Shown: one piece after another, positions 34,330 through 46,200 of the stretch
Numbering within the stretch: the first letter of the stretch is position 1
How the letters are laid out: the number at the start of each line of letters is the position of its first letter
DNA from: Aporrectodea caliginosa
Taxonomy: Eukaryota; Annelida; Clitellata; Crassiclitellata; Lumbricidae
Reading direction: 5' to 3'
Assembly: GCA_020284085.1 (NCBI GenBank)
Contig: JACEVL010000005.1
Location: forward strand, 2,271,261-2,335,260
DNA length: 64,000 nucleotides
Notes under the pieces: model-generated
The model's input: the letters and a program-made list of their open reading frames with translations, nothing else
Told to the model about the DNA's origin: nothing
Databases searched by the model: none
Position numbers and translations under genes: made by a program

Positions 34330-35220
34330 GAAAAGAAATGGTTTCCAAACGCTTGCGAAAAATGGTCAAAGAAAGACTAAGAAGTCCATTACGCAGGCTG
34401 CTAGACAATCTACAGTATTCCAGAAAGATGGATCAGTGTAGACGAGTAGGCTATTATTTTCTTTTTAAATAGTGTGACGCTGGCGGTGATTGTTTTCTTT
34501 ATAGAGATATTTTGGCTAATTTAGTTGGTATGGAACAGTAGACAGCGAATGCATTGAAGGACAGCGGGTTTATCACAGAAAGATGTGTCTTTCCTGGGGC
34601 ATTAGTTGGGACCAATTTTGGTTCTACACGGGTCCTATATGGAAATATGGGTATTAAATTAGCTCCGTATTAACATGCTGACAGGGTTACCACATGAATA
34701 CCACTGATTCGGGTTGCTAGTAGCAATTTATGAAGTTTAACGTTAAGAATTAGGCGATAGTTGCAACTGTCGCAATTAGGAAGTTGTAAATTTATAAATA
34801 GATAAACTAATAAGATTTTGTCCTCCTCAAGTTAACGCTGCAAGTCCATGATTAATTTGAAGCTCGATTCGCGGTTTGTTCTTTGGAAATGTTGCCTTTA
34901 TTTTCACATTGCTGCTGATACATTAACCGTAAAGGCAATATTGACTGAGATAGAGCCAAAGTAGCTATAAAATGGCTGTGAATTTTCAGTACATCATTTC
35001 TGTAATAACATTTTGGCTAATAACATAATGGTGCTGTTAGAAATTGCTCTTAACGAGTTAGCGTTGCAAGTAATATAAAGCGAATGTAGAATATTTAAGC
35101 TCACTTTTGTTTAAATAGGCCTAAAGCCTCTTTTATGACTTGTGACATACTCACTGCTTCATTCATCCAAGTGCAATCTGGTGTGCGTGTAGCGAAACTA
35201 CACATAACCTCTTATTATGC
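34330..35220. other. Unassigned intergenic sequence
   Basis: No ORF, splice-bounded exon or inverted repeat pair that I can support. Confidence 0.5.
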
Positions 35221-35528
35221 AATTAAAACCGAAGCGCGATCCCTCGTATTCTTCGGAGAATACGGGAGGAACACTATAATGGACACCGACCCTTGCAGGC
35301 GTGACTAATAAAGATCTGCTTGCCAATGAGCATCTGATTGAATTTGGCTTGAGAGATACAACAGGCTTTACCACTGATACGAATAGCTAGCGCTAAGCTG
35401 AGAAACTGAGAAGCGAATGAGTCAAAGTGATGCGATATAACTTTGCATTGATTCACATCACATTGATCACAATGCCTGGGCCCTCCATTTGTAATGGCCT
35501 CCCATTAGAGATTCGCCTACTGCCAAGG

Positions 35529-35929
35529 TATTGTATTGTATTGTATTGTATTTGAACACTTGTTATAGCGCCCCTACCAGATTTCCCATTCAGAGGCGCT
35601 CCCGACTACTGCTGTAGTCGGAGTTTCACGCCGAAGCGCATGAGCCATTGCGAGTGAAGGACTTGCCCAGGGTCCCTACGTGGCGACTTTGAGGTGGATT
35701 CGAACCCGCAACCCTCCAGCTGCAAGGCACCGAACATACCCCAAACCACCGCGCCCCAGTATATTGTGTTGTGTTGTTTGTTGTATTGTACTCCACGTTT
35801 ATAATGTGACCGAGCCACCCGCAGTAAAGATCCGAGAAATTAATCTCTGATAAACCGACCCGACCGGGAAGCGAACCCGGGGCGCAGGCGTGACGAGCGG
35901 GCACCAACCCACTCGGCCACTCAGGATCC
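35529..35929 (-). mobile_element. Composite two-headed SINE, reverse copy
   Basis: Reverse complement of the 16778-17190 element in the same order: head 1 (starting at GGATCC 35929), linker, head 2, and conserved 3' region with (AATAC)n tail at 35529-35550. It sits in the centre of the fold-back element. Confidence 0.85.
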
Positions 35930-35944
35930 CTAAGGTGTAGAGCG

Positions 35945-36062
35945 CCTACAGTTTACAAGTTGCTCAAGGCTAATTTTTACTGCCGTGGTTGGGCTCGGAG
36001 CGACTCTGAGTAGCTTTCTCGAAGGGGCGCTATATTAAATTCCTGAAATGAATGAATGAAAC
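35945..36062 (+). mobile_element. L2-like LINE 3' end with (GAAT)n tail
   Basis: CCGTGGTTGGGCTCGGAGCG... GGGGCGCTATATTAAAT... ends in (GAAT)3. The same 3' terminus with tail occurs at 46778-46860. Confidence 0.75.
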
Positions 36063-36539
36063 ACAGCTTAGGCTGACCAGTTGAGAGACATGAATATAAA
36101 CAGCCGGCTGACTGTGATGTGAATCAATGCAAAGTTGTATCACATCACCCTTTGATGCTTTCCATTCTCGGTTCCTCCGCTTAGTTCAGCAGGTTGACGC
36201 TAGCTATTCATATCAGCGGTAATACCTGTCTTACATGTCAAGCAGACTTCAAGTAGAAGCTAACTGGCAAGCAGATCTTATTAGTGACCCCTGCAAGGGT
36301 CGGGGTCCATAGTGTTATTCCAGAGAATATGAGAGATCGCGCTTTGGCTTTAAAGTAACTGTAATGCTGATTCGTTCATTTGTTCTATGCCACATAAAAT
36401 ACCATGAAGGCGACTTAACCTTAGCTTATGCTCAACCTTTAGTTAAACACATAAAAATGTACTTCACTTCGAGAATTCCTCCCCTGGTCCATTCATTCCT
36501 GTTCAACCAAGCACTCAATATTCTAAACGAAACCCGCCA

Positions 36540-36540
36540 C

Positions 36541-36572
<32 letters not shown>

Positions 36573-36800
36573 GCATTCTCAGGCCGAAGGCAAGTCCATG
36601 CTACCCGGGATGAGGTGAGTGAGGTGGTTTCCCGTTGCCTTCCTCACAGACAATTTGGGTTGGCAACTTGTCAGAGGTCGCTATGCAGTGGTTTGAGGTA
36701 GATTTGAACCTGCGATCCTCCGATTACAAGGCACAGAACATACCGTTACCCCACCGCGTCCCGTTAATATATATATATATTTATATATATATAATTTATA
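36540..36800 (-). mobile_element. tRNA-like SINE flanked by (TA)n runs
   Basis: On the minus strand, GGACGCGGTGGGGTAACGGT followed by the B-box-like GGTTCAAATCTACC (about 36700) is a relative of head 2 of the composite SINE. (TA)n tracts lie on both sides (36540-36567 and 36768-36800). Confidence 0.6.
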
Positions 36801-37234
36801 TATACTCTTTAAGTACCTCACAACAGTGAAGTACTTAAAGTGTCTCTCTCTGGTCCTCTGGCAACTGAACTTGGTTCTTCACTTGATATATCTGAAACCG
36901 CCCACTACTCAGCGCAACACTTGTGACTCTAAGCTGATTCACTGCGTTTAACTTTCAATATCTTTATTATGCATTTTATCCAGATCTTTAAAGTAAATAA
37001 TTACACATAAAAATGTGCTATACTTTAGTTAAGTAATAACCTCGAAAATGGACTTAAGAGTTGCACATAAAGACTGGAAAGCACAGATATCCGAAAGAGT
37101 GTAAGTCTTGGTATTTACATGTCTGAATTGTAGACAAAACATAAATACAATAATCGCAGAACAGTGAAAGACTCCTCTGGTTCCATCAATTAAACGAAAC
37201 TGAGCGTAATGTAACTGTTCTACAAAATCGTTAA

Positions 37235-37240
37235 TTTATT
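37235..37240 (-). promoter_or_regulatory. Poly(A) signal AATAAA
   Basis: About 105 nt downstream of the stop codon at 37347-37345, on the same strand. It supports a genuine 3' end for the glycine-zipper exon. Confidence 0.6.
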
Positions 37241-37344
37241 AATACAAAACCAAATTCCAGAAAACCACTTATTCAGCGTCAGAATGAGTTGCACGTGTGA
37301 TAAAAGTTTATCATTTAAAGTAATTTAAACCGTATTGCAATCGC

Positions 37345-37646
37345 TCATTTCTTATCTGCTGGAACACATTCCATGGCTGCATCTCGGTCACCGTCAGAGT
37401 GTTTGGCACATTCCGGACAAAGACGCATTCTTTCTCCTTTGTATTTACGGACTTTGAACTTTCGTTCACAGTTTTTGCAGACCCTTTCCTCCACGTCATA
37501 GTCGACAGCATCACCAATGACCTCTGCTACTTTACTTGCACCCAACGAACCTCCAATGCCACCGCCTAAACCGCCGATAATGCCGCCAATAATAGTTCCA
37601 ATTCCTGGAAGAATTGAATTTCCAAGAGCAGCTCCACCCACGGCTC
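37345..37646 (-). CDS. Glycine-zipper + zinc-ribbon terminal exon
   Basis: The acceptor TTCATCAG|GA enters in phase 1, matching the donor of 38772-38583. The exon encodes a glycine-zipper hydrophobic segment (ILPGIGTIIGGIIGGLGGG, then IGGSLGASKVAEVIGDAV). It continues into a zinc ribbon, CKNC-x15-17-CPEC (VCKNCERKFKV ... RLCPECAKH), and an acidic tail ending in DKK-stop. GxxxG zippers pack transmembrane helices and occur in membrane-inserting proteins. The ribbon should face a soluble compartment. No frameshift. Same strand as CARD copy B, about 10.5 kb downstream of its exon 3. Confidence 0.8.
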
Positions 37647-38582
37647 CTGATGAACGAACATGAAATCAAAAATTTTCATCAGTTTGATATAGAAGTATGT
37701 TTATTGCATTTGAATACACATTTCATTATCAAACATAATATTATATAATCACTAACGCACAGCATCATCACACTGAGTCATTGACCACTGGCACCGTTTG
37801 TTTTGTGTAAGAGCTGCTAATGGAGCAACATGACATGTGTAATGCTCAAAGTAATTCTCTCTGATTGCGACTATGACTTTTGCAACCTGATCACTACTAA
37901 TGAAAGGTTGAGTACTGAGCTGTGTACTCTTTCTGATTTTATGTGAGTGCTGTAATAAGAAGTTGCTGTCTGTAATGAAATAGGCTAATAAATAGCTAAG
38001 TCATTCATCTGCTGAGATGAAACCCGTCAATCAATCCTGAACATAAGACAACTAGGCGAATAGTTTATAAAGATGAAACAACTATAATTTTATTGGCTTT
38101 AAGTATTACTAAAATTTCCCCTTGCATAGTATCTTCACTCCGAATTTTTGGATTTTCAAACGTTGGTGTAATACATGTAAAATAAGTAAACCAAGAAGCA
38201 TTCAAAATATCCGTGAATACTGTATCATACCAGAAGCATACCGTCGAAATAAGAATATTTGACTGTAAAGTTTTATAACACCTACAAAATACCTATCATG
38301 GGTGACTATAATAGCCCCCTGGTGGTCCTGTAACAGTTTTCATTCAAGATTTCATGTAGGCCAATTATATGCATTTCGATACGATACTGGATTACTGCTT
38401 TGCTGTCTAAATGATTGTAAATCCTACATTCATAATTTTTGCTCTCTGTATTCTTTAAGGAAGGTTTACGAATTTGTGTAAATCTATCAAAATCAAGGTA
38501 GAATAAACCTCGTAGGAAGCAATGCTTGCAAACTGTAATTTATTCTACCTGGAAATCTTATCAAGACGCTCAATTCACTCAC

Positions 38583-38772
38583 CTCCAAATCCCCCTCCCC
38601 AACCTCCAGCTACACTGGCAGCAGTTTCCACTGTATTTCTGGTTGTCCCGTTATCAACATCTTCATAGACGGAAGCACTAACACGTACGGCATCAATTGC
38701 GATAGCAACAGGAACGGCAACTTTGTTGACCTTGTTGGCATATTTGCAGAAAGTTGCAACACCCTTTCCAGC
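38583..38772 (-). CDS. Glycine-zipper gene, preceding exon
   Basis: A 190-nt exon with acceptor GTCTCATGCAG|GCTGG (phase 0) and donor GGAG|GTGAGT (phase 1). It encodes KYANKVNKVAVPVAIAIDAV, then YEDVDNGTTRNTVETAASVA, leading into glycine-rich GGWGGGFGG, which joins the next exon in frame. The frame is also open through an ATG at 38778-38776, so this may be the first coding exon of a protein of about 166 residues. Alternatively it is an internal exon of CARD copy B; that needs one more, unidentified exon, because copy B exon 3 ends in phase 1 and this exon starts in phase 0. The 'NGTTRNTVETAASVAGGWGG' pattern is familiar from uncharacterised animal glycine-zipper proteins. Confidence 0.76.
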
Positions 38773-38799
38773 CTGCATGAGACAACGGTAAAGTTATTA

Positions 38800-39290
38800 C
38801 CTAACGAATAACATGTAATACGAGCATTGCAATGTAGGCTACAATTATTTCCATATAGTTATACTTCAGCGAAGGAATTTAATTGAATCTGCCGGTAAAC
38901 TATGGGAGCAACAGTTTTATTACCTCTCAAAATCAGCAAATGTTTCAATACCACTTGGATGATTAGTTTAACAGTGCTCCCTAATAAAAATTGAGCAAGA
39001 GAATTTATTTTTGGAGGCACAGCGAGAAAATCGTCGAAGAGGAACGATAGCCCGCAGTAGATAGAAATCTCACACTCAAGAAAGTATGCGTGTTGAGGCT
39101 TAAAACAACTGCAGCAAATCATTCAGTGAGACAAAATACGCAGAACTTTGTGACATCATCACTGCCACCAGAGCTCATATTCAGGAAGGTGATGATTATT
39201 GTGATGGAGTATTGTCGGACAGCAACATTATTACCTTGTCACCTGATCCTAAGGAAGACCCGTGAACTTCAAAGCCGAGAGTGATATATA
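38800..39290. other. No feature recognised
   Basis: Short overlapping frames on both strands without motifs. The missing linker exon of the CARD/glycine-zipper model could lie here, but I could not identify it. Confidence 0.4.
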
Positions 39291-39294
39291 GGCA

Positions 39295-40560
39295 CAATGA
39301 ATGTGATCACTCCTGAAGTGGATGCAGTACTAGATCGGATAAAAGGAAGGGGAAAGAAGGCTGCTCAAATATTTCTGCAATGGCTTCATCAGGACAGATC
39401 CAGCATGATGCGAGTTCCAACATTCAACCCCCCGCACCACGTCTAAGAGATCATGCTGGAGAGGACGATTTGCATCTGTTATGTCTTAAAGTCTCCTGCA
39501 ATAGAACTGTTTGGCCATTTAAAAGATTTCTAGCAACGAATAGATCAAGCTTCTTGTTTCATTCATTCCGGAGATTTTTCCACAGCCCTTGACGATGAAA
39601 AGTATGGCATCCATTATCGCTCCATGGAAAACAGTGTCATAGAGTTTTTAGTAGCACAGCTGGAAACATTCCAAGCGCCAGATGACTATTCTGAACTGCT
39701 GGAACTGTCGATTGCTTTCTTTAATGGAACGTCTCACAGTGGAATCCATTTCTGATATCCAGCAGCAATTCGCCGTGCCCGCTGGATGGCCAGAACCACT
39801 AACTCCATGATACTGTGGCTATTCCGCAAACAGTATGAACCATTGCAACTAGGGTCCTCCGAATCCCTGATGTCGTGTGGTCCATAATATCGCGAACAAA
39901 TAAGGAAGTGAGGCCCGTCTCTTTTTGACTGCTGTGTAATGTGTATGTCAGATACTGGGTCCAGAGCACATCATCTGCAGCTGCTCCAAGAAATTATCTA
40001 TCTTCTTGCTATGTAGTTTGCCGGCATACCTTGTCATGGCGGTCGCAGAAGCTGCCACCACAGCATTTGGTTGCCAATTAATTATGATACATGTCTGAGC
40101 TACTTATAGGATTTGGATTCTTCAACGATAATGTCTCGGTGGAAGAGAAGAAATTACTGGTCATGGCTCTACTTAAGAGATACTGAGTGGTACGATGAAC
40201 CTCCAAAACGGATTCCACTATTCGTCAATCCAGTAACAAAGGTACAACATGACTGCGTCATGTACACGGAGTTTTATAAGATCCTGGGTGAGGAATTCTT
40301 GCAAATTGACTCTAGCGAATGGCTACTCCAAGAATCATATCTAAAGGACAGATAGTTGCCATCTCTGTGAAGGTTGTGAAAGATCTTGCAGAACGGGAGT
40401 TGCCTTGATTCACGAATTCAATGCCTCGTTTACACGCAACGAGGAACAAAAACAGATGAAAGTAGTTAAAAGCACTACAAGCAAGTTCAGTGTATCAGTA
40501 AGGGGAGCAGCTATCAAGAACTCCAGAGAAACCGGCAACATGAGCCACTGATGGATTTGT
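39295..40560 (+). pseudogene. Decayed ORF of a multicopy mobile-element protein
   Basis: Broken plus-strand frames read KKAAQIFLQWLHQDRSS, APDDYSELLELSIAFFNGT, DTEWYDEPPKRIPLFVNPVT, GEEFLQIDSSEW and DLAERGVALIHEFNASFTRN followed by EEQKQ. The 'ERGVxLIxEFN...EEQKQ' and 'FLxxxxSxW' patterns belong to an uncharacterised, high-copy invertebrate ORF family. The protein at 61664-62605 may belong to the same or an associated family. At least six stops or shifts show that it is inactive. Confidence 0.5.
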
Positions 40561-40569
40561 GGTAACTAA

Positions 40570-41550
40570 ATTTTGACTTTCAATAGAGGGCATAATGTTT
40601 TGTATAGCGTTCGCCTTTCATTGCAATCAGTAGATGCTACATTGCTACATTGCTACACTGCAGCTCTAATGATCGTACTGAATGACTATTTTAAGTACTT
40701 TGCATTGCTACTCTAATACTAAACTGCATTTTACATTTTTAATTGGTGTTTACTATTTAGTGTGTTTGCTGTTTATTATTTTACTATTGCACTTGATACT
40801 TTTACTGAAATACTATATAACAAACTTTGATTGGTTTGTGCAAGTTCTAAATGTTATTTTATCACGCTAAGTATTTTACATGTAACTCTTTCTATCTAGT
40901 ATCACGCAATGATGGGTTGGAGAATAACTTTCTGACACTTTCATTTTTTTAGAAACACCCTAAGATACAGTATATGATAACCTCACAACTTTGAAATAGA
41001 AATTACAGTCAGAAGACAGGCCATAAAATTCGAATGTAATCTAGAAGTCTAGGCCTACAGTAACTACTCGTGAATGAGATGCGATATGACTGACGTGAAT
41101 GTTAATTGATCTGTAATAAACTATAACGCGGATGAAAGAGACTCCAATAAAAATAATTGAATAAATAACATTAGGTTAACGTGACAGACGTCAGTACTTG
41201 ATTCGGTGGTAATAGCGCAATCGGCTTTTGAGGAGAATCTATTGATAAAGGGACACAATTAATCTACCTCGGAAGGCTAATAATATAATCGCACATGGCG
41301 CCAGAGAAAAGTACAAACAAAAAAGAACTGGATAGCAAGTATTTCGATAGCAAGTATGTGGAAACATGAACATTATTAACTGAAGGTCCCGCTTCTATCA
41401 CCTGCGTCAGATACGGGTCATACGACGCAATCGAAGCAAATATAGAAAAATATACATGTAGTATACTGCAGTACACTAGTATAGTATACGATGGCCTAAT
41501 ATATTATAGTTTAGTACAACATAGTACAATATAGAATAGTATAGCATGGC
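40570..41550. other. No feature recognised
   Basis: AT-rich sequence with TATACTATAG-type simple sequence at 41455-41560; nothing else supportable. Confidence 0.5.
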
Positions 41551-41564
41551 ATAGTGCCTTAAAC

Positions 41565-42250
41565 AGAAATCAGTGGGTTCTGCTCAAATTCGGTGTTCCC
41601 CAAGGCTTAGAGCTCGGCCCCATCCTCTACATTCTTTTTACTGGTGATAGATCTATCCCGCTTTTATTTACCAAAATAGGGCAATTGATTACCTTTATGC
41701 AGATTATGCCCAAGCTTTTGTACATGGTCCACCATCAGATCAACTCTCCCTAGTCCGCTTAATTGACTGTCTTGAGACCGATCTACACTACTGGATGTCG
41801 AAAAACAGCCTCTGCCTAAACACTGCCAAAACTCAATTGATCTGGTTTGAGACTCTTATCTGAGGCCTTCCAAAGCAACGTCACTCCCCTTCAATCGGTT
41901 TTAAATGCATCAGCTAAGCTCAGAGTCCGACTCTCTCCCTTTGCTCATATACACATACTGTGCATGTATATGCTTGAAGTCTTGCACTGGCTCCCTATTG
42001 CTGCGCGCATCCAGCATACGATCCTCTTTCTTGTCTCCAAATCCCAGCTATAGGCAGTGCCTCGAAATACCTTTCAGACTGTACGCGAAAGCCGTTATCT
42101 GCATTCTCATCTCGCTCTATGCGCTCTTAATTTCGGCTTGATCTCTTTGTTCCTAGGACTAGGACTGTTCTGTCCCAACATCGGGCGTTTGCTGTGGTGG
42201 GTCCATCGATTTGGAAATTGGAATGATCTTCCCTATCACTAAGGGATAAA
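41565..42250 (+). mobile_element. L2-like LINE reverse transcriptase fragment
   Basis: The plus strand reads KFGVPQGLELGPILYILFT, then YADYAQAFVHGPPSDQLSLV (the catalytic YADD mutated to YADY), then HYWMSKNSLCLNTAKTQLIW and, after a deletion, VLHWLPIAARIQ. Multiple frame changes. Confidence 0.75.
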
Positions 42251-42556
42251 CTAATTACTGTTTTTCTCATTGATCTCTCTCTCTTTACATGCATATATAC
42301 ATACATACATACATGCGGTCTAGTGGGCTACTACATCAGCTTTATGCTGATGATATACAATCGTATGTCCACTGCCGTGCGGCTGATGCGGTGGCCTCTG
42401 TTGGGCTGCTGTGCCGTGCTATTGATGCCCTCTCTGGTTGGATGGCCTCGAACCGTCTGCTCCTGAAACCATCCAAAACTCAGTTCATCTGGCTTGGTAA
42501 TCGCCGACAGCGTGGCCGGTGTAGACTTACAACTTTTGGCTGAAACTTACCCTCAT

Positions 42557-43425
42557 TAGGGCGGTCCTTAAAAATAAAAGTTTTAATCTAACCTAATCCA
42601 TCCTAACATAATCAATTTCAAGGTATTTCTGTCAGCTTTATGGGTCTCCAGTCTATGCAAAATTGTGGTATTATGTTACATGTATTTTTGGAAAATATAG
42701 AATGTGTTCTTACCCTGGTCTCCCGATTACGTAAAGTGCTGTTGATTACGATTTCATCAGGTTCTAATGGTGAAGATAAAGCACATTTTAAATATTATAG
42801 CTGATTCAAGAGGAAGGAAGAGCAGTAGGTCCATAGTCACAACTGGAACTAAAAGGAGATTGTAGTTCAGAACACAAACTTTTTATATGGAAACTTTGTG
42901 CTTGTATAATATATAATTGTATGATGTATAATATACTATATAGTACTATATATTACATAACATATGTGACACTATGTGCATAGTGTGTAGGCCTACTGTC
43001 GTGCATTGAAGATTTAAGTTAGACCTAACATTGTGTATGTTTGCTTGGATGGATTTGTGGTTAACGGTCTCAGGAACTCACGGATCAAATACCACTAAAA
43101 TGCCAATAAAAACCAATAATAAACAATCAACGAGAGCATAAACATTGTAGAAATTATTTTTTAGTTGTGCTTAAGTAAAATCATCTAGCCTTTCTGTTGA
43201 AAACTAAACATAGGTCCAAAAATGCGAATCAAAGACTTATACTTGAAATGACGAAAATTATTTGTAAAAATAAAACATTTCAAAGACGTTGTGCGAGTGC
43301 TAGATATTTTTCGATCCTGATAATTTTTGTGCTACATTACTTTTAAACCAATTGGCACGGAATGCCGGGTTGGCGAAAGTAAACAACTAAAGTTGAAAAT
43401 TTTTCATTAGAGATGCGGCCACCCA
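42557..43425. mobile_element. Non-autonomous hAT-like element (869 bp)
   Basis: Imperfect inverted ends TAGGGCGGTC and GGCCACCCA are flanked by exact ACCCTCAT duplications (42549-42556 and 43426-43433). Its last ~370 bp (from GATTTGTGGTTAACGGTCTC on) match 9600-9978, so it is a short relative of the 5-kb element. Confidence 0.85.
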
Positions 43426-45039
43426 ACCCTCATGTCACTTTCTCACTTACTGTACGTGACCTTGGAGCGACGCTCGACCAAGTGCTTACTTTTTCGCAAC
43501 ATGTTAACTTGCTTACGCGAAGCTGTTACTACCAGCTCCGCCAGCTGCGTGTTGCGCTCCGCTCTCTCTCTCTTTCATGATGCTGCCTTTGTTCTTGTGC
43601 ATGCCTTTGTTGCCAGCAGAGTTGATAACCGTAGGTCGATTCTCGCTGGTCTCCCTTCTGGCCTAATAAGCCGTCTTGACCGGTCCTCCGCTCAGCTGCC
43701 AGACTTATTGGTCGTATTCCAAAATACGCTTCAGTCTCTGTTTACATGCGCGATGTTCTGCACTGGCTTCCTGCCTCGTAGAGCATCTCTTACAGGATAG
43801 CAGCCTTAGTTTGGCGGTGCCTTGCTCAGTGGCGGCGCCAGACACTTTTTGTTACCAGGGCATAGCCAGGGCAGTCATACAAGTAACCAGTGCAGAGGTG
43901 ATTTATGGCAAGCGTGGTAGTTCGAGCTTATATGGTGACCATATGCACGGTGACCATTTAATTTCGCGCTACCGTGCTCGCCAAACGTCGGCCCTCTGTA
44001 CTATTATACTTGTCAGGTCAGAGGCTCAGGTGGGCAAAGCCCCCTGAAGCTGAACGCTTTTGCACATTTGTAAAGCAAATTTTAACATCTCAGTGAACTT
44101 AGTAAAGCATTACTAAAAATACTCTTTGGGTAGCATGCACAACAGTTTTCAAAAGCAACAAGTTCAACAATTAGAGCCATTGATTCAGGTAGGCCCTATT
44201 GTTTACGCATTTGCTCAAGTAATTCGTGTCATAATTATGAGATGCAATTAAGCCTTTATGTGCAGTTTGCGTGTGAAATGTAGACTTTATTGTGGGATCC
44301 TAAGAAAGACAAGGGGTTGAACCCCTAACCTCCCCCGGCAATTCTCACGTCTCTCGTCGTAATTACAAGGTGTTTGCTACTGACAATAGGTCTCCCGCTT
44401 CCATCTTCTTCAAACGAACTACTAGGATGACATGGGTCCTGAGATACATGTAAAGTCATGCTCTTAATTAAAGGAAGCAGATGCGATAGTGGAAGAAAAG
44501 TGTGCCCGATCAGTATAGCGAAAGATCGACCCAGCTTAAATAAATTAGTCTGAGGCAGCAGTGGAACTGGAAGTAATGTCAATTTCCTCACCTCTAATGA
44601 CGTCTATTTTCAACTTAGAAGTTGTCGGTACATCGGATCAAAGTGAACAATAGCTAGCCTATCGGCTTCTTCCTCCGCTGTATCTGCATTCTCCACAAAC
44701 ATCTGCAGCTGAAGGAATATCAGCACCTGAGGTTTGCATCTTAAAGAAGAAATTGATGGAACCTCAATTTTCGACTTTCCTCTGCTCCTTTCTGAATGCC
44801 AGAACTGTAGGCTACATACGTTTCAAGGGATTCATGGCTGATGATGATAATTTTCGTCTACGTATTATATTTAAAAGTACGGTAAACGAATGAATATACA
44901 GTACCATGGCTTGTACAGAGACACTGTAGGAGACAGGCGACAGAGACAGCGATATATATATATAATACATATATTATATTATATATGTATGCATATGCAT
45001 ATATAGAGAGAGAGACAGAGAGCAAGATAGATATAGATA

Positions 45040-45045
45040 GATATA

Positions 45046-45119
<74 letters not shown>
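45040..45119. repeat. (TA)n microsatellite
   Basis: About 38 TA units, matched by a second run at 46140-46198. The two flank the mariner and are probably one (TA)n split by its insertion. Confidence 0.95.
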
Positions 45120-45122
<3 letters not shown>

Positions 45123-46136
45123 GGTGGCGCAAAAGAAAGTGGGACCGCCTCGTGAAATCTTGTGCAAAATTATGTTTTGGGCGGTTTTTAAACTGTAAAA
45201 TTATGGGAAGCTAGGCGAATGATTACTTAGTTTCCAAATAAAGCCTGGAGTAAAACAAGTCTAAATCGACTTTGTAAAAAAATTTATGCCGATGGTAGGT
45301 CTACGACAGCGCGTAAATCATGAAGCGGCCGCCCGAAATTAGTTAGAGCAGCACGGACACGAAATATTCAGCGTGTGAGTGAGCTGATTTGCAGCCAGGA
45401 TGATGATCCTCACAGCCACAACAGTCCACAGGAGATTGAAAGAGAAACTGACATATCACGAAGAACAGTGCAACGCATTATAAAGCAAGATTTGCAACTT
45501 CAACCGTACAAACGCGTAATAGGACAGGTTATAAACGAAAACTGCAAATTAAACGCCTGCAGCGATGTCAACAGTTACTTGGCAGATGTCCAAACGAGAC
45601 AAATGTACGATGAAAAGACATTGACTCTCGCCACACCGGTTAATTCTCAAAATGATCGTGTTTATTCTGATGCAAGAAAGAAAAAACAAGTTCCAGCAAA
45701 GAGACTCGTTCGCGAACGTGAACATTTCAGTGGTGGCATCACGGTTTCGGTCGGTGTATCTCGGATGGGAAAAACCAGAGTGATGTTTGTTGAATCTGGA
45801 GCTAAAGTGAACAGTGAGTATTATTGTGATCACGTCTCTATACAAGGATTGCTTCCGGATAGTCGAGCGATATGTAATCGTCAAACTGGACACTGCAACA
45901 GGACGCTGAAGAGTGGCAAAAATTCTTTCAGCGGTTTATAAACAGAAGCATTGACCAGTGGCTCAGACGTTTAGAAAAAACTGTTGAGAACCGAGGAAGA
46001 TACATTGAATTTGATTTTTTATTTGGTATAAACTAGCATTTGGCAACAATTTACTTGTTTTTCTTTTGAAGAAAAAGTTATAAATAAATTTATTATTTGA
46101 AATTATACTAAGCGGTCCCACTTTCTTTGCGCCACC

Positions 46137-46139
<3 letters not shown>
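45120..46139 (+). mobile_element. Mariner-like element (1020 bp)
   Basis: Inverted ends CAGGGTGGCGCAAAAGAAAG and CTTTCTTTGCGCCACCCTG (about 28 bp, one-base indel) lie between TA dinucleotides inside a TA array. Contains a damaged transposase gene. Confidence 0.9.
45375..45941 (+). pseudogene. Tc1/mariner transposase pseudogene
   Basis: A helix-turn-helix-like segment (NSPQEIERETDISRRTVQRI) and central segments (VNSQNDRVYSDARKKKQVPA, HFSGGITVSVGVSRMGKTRV) are recognisable as a mariner-type transposase. The frame shifts in the middle (after NENCKLNA) and at the end (after DSRAICN). The full-length gene would be longer, so it is inactive. Confidence 0.8.

Positions 46140-46200
<61 letters not shown>

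Larger units (their letters stand above)
35225..36365. mobile_element. Fold-back / long-TIR element
   Basis: About 235 bp at 35225-35462 (TTAAAACCGAAGCGCGATCC... to ...GCATTGATTCACATCAC) recurs inverted and diverged at 36107-36360 (GTGATGTGAATCAATGCAAA... to ...GATCGCGCTTTGGCTTTAAA). The centre holds an inverted composite SINE and an L2-like 3' end. Confidence 0.7.

Noticed and set aside
44325..44591. 88-codon minus frame as the missing exon between CARD copy B exon 3 and the glycine-zipper exon
   Set aside because: It lies inside the 43827-46524 hAT element, and its ends do not give the needed phase 1 to phase 0 junction.
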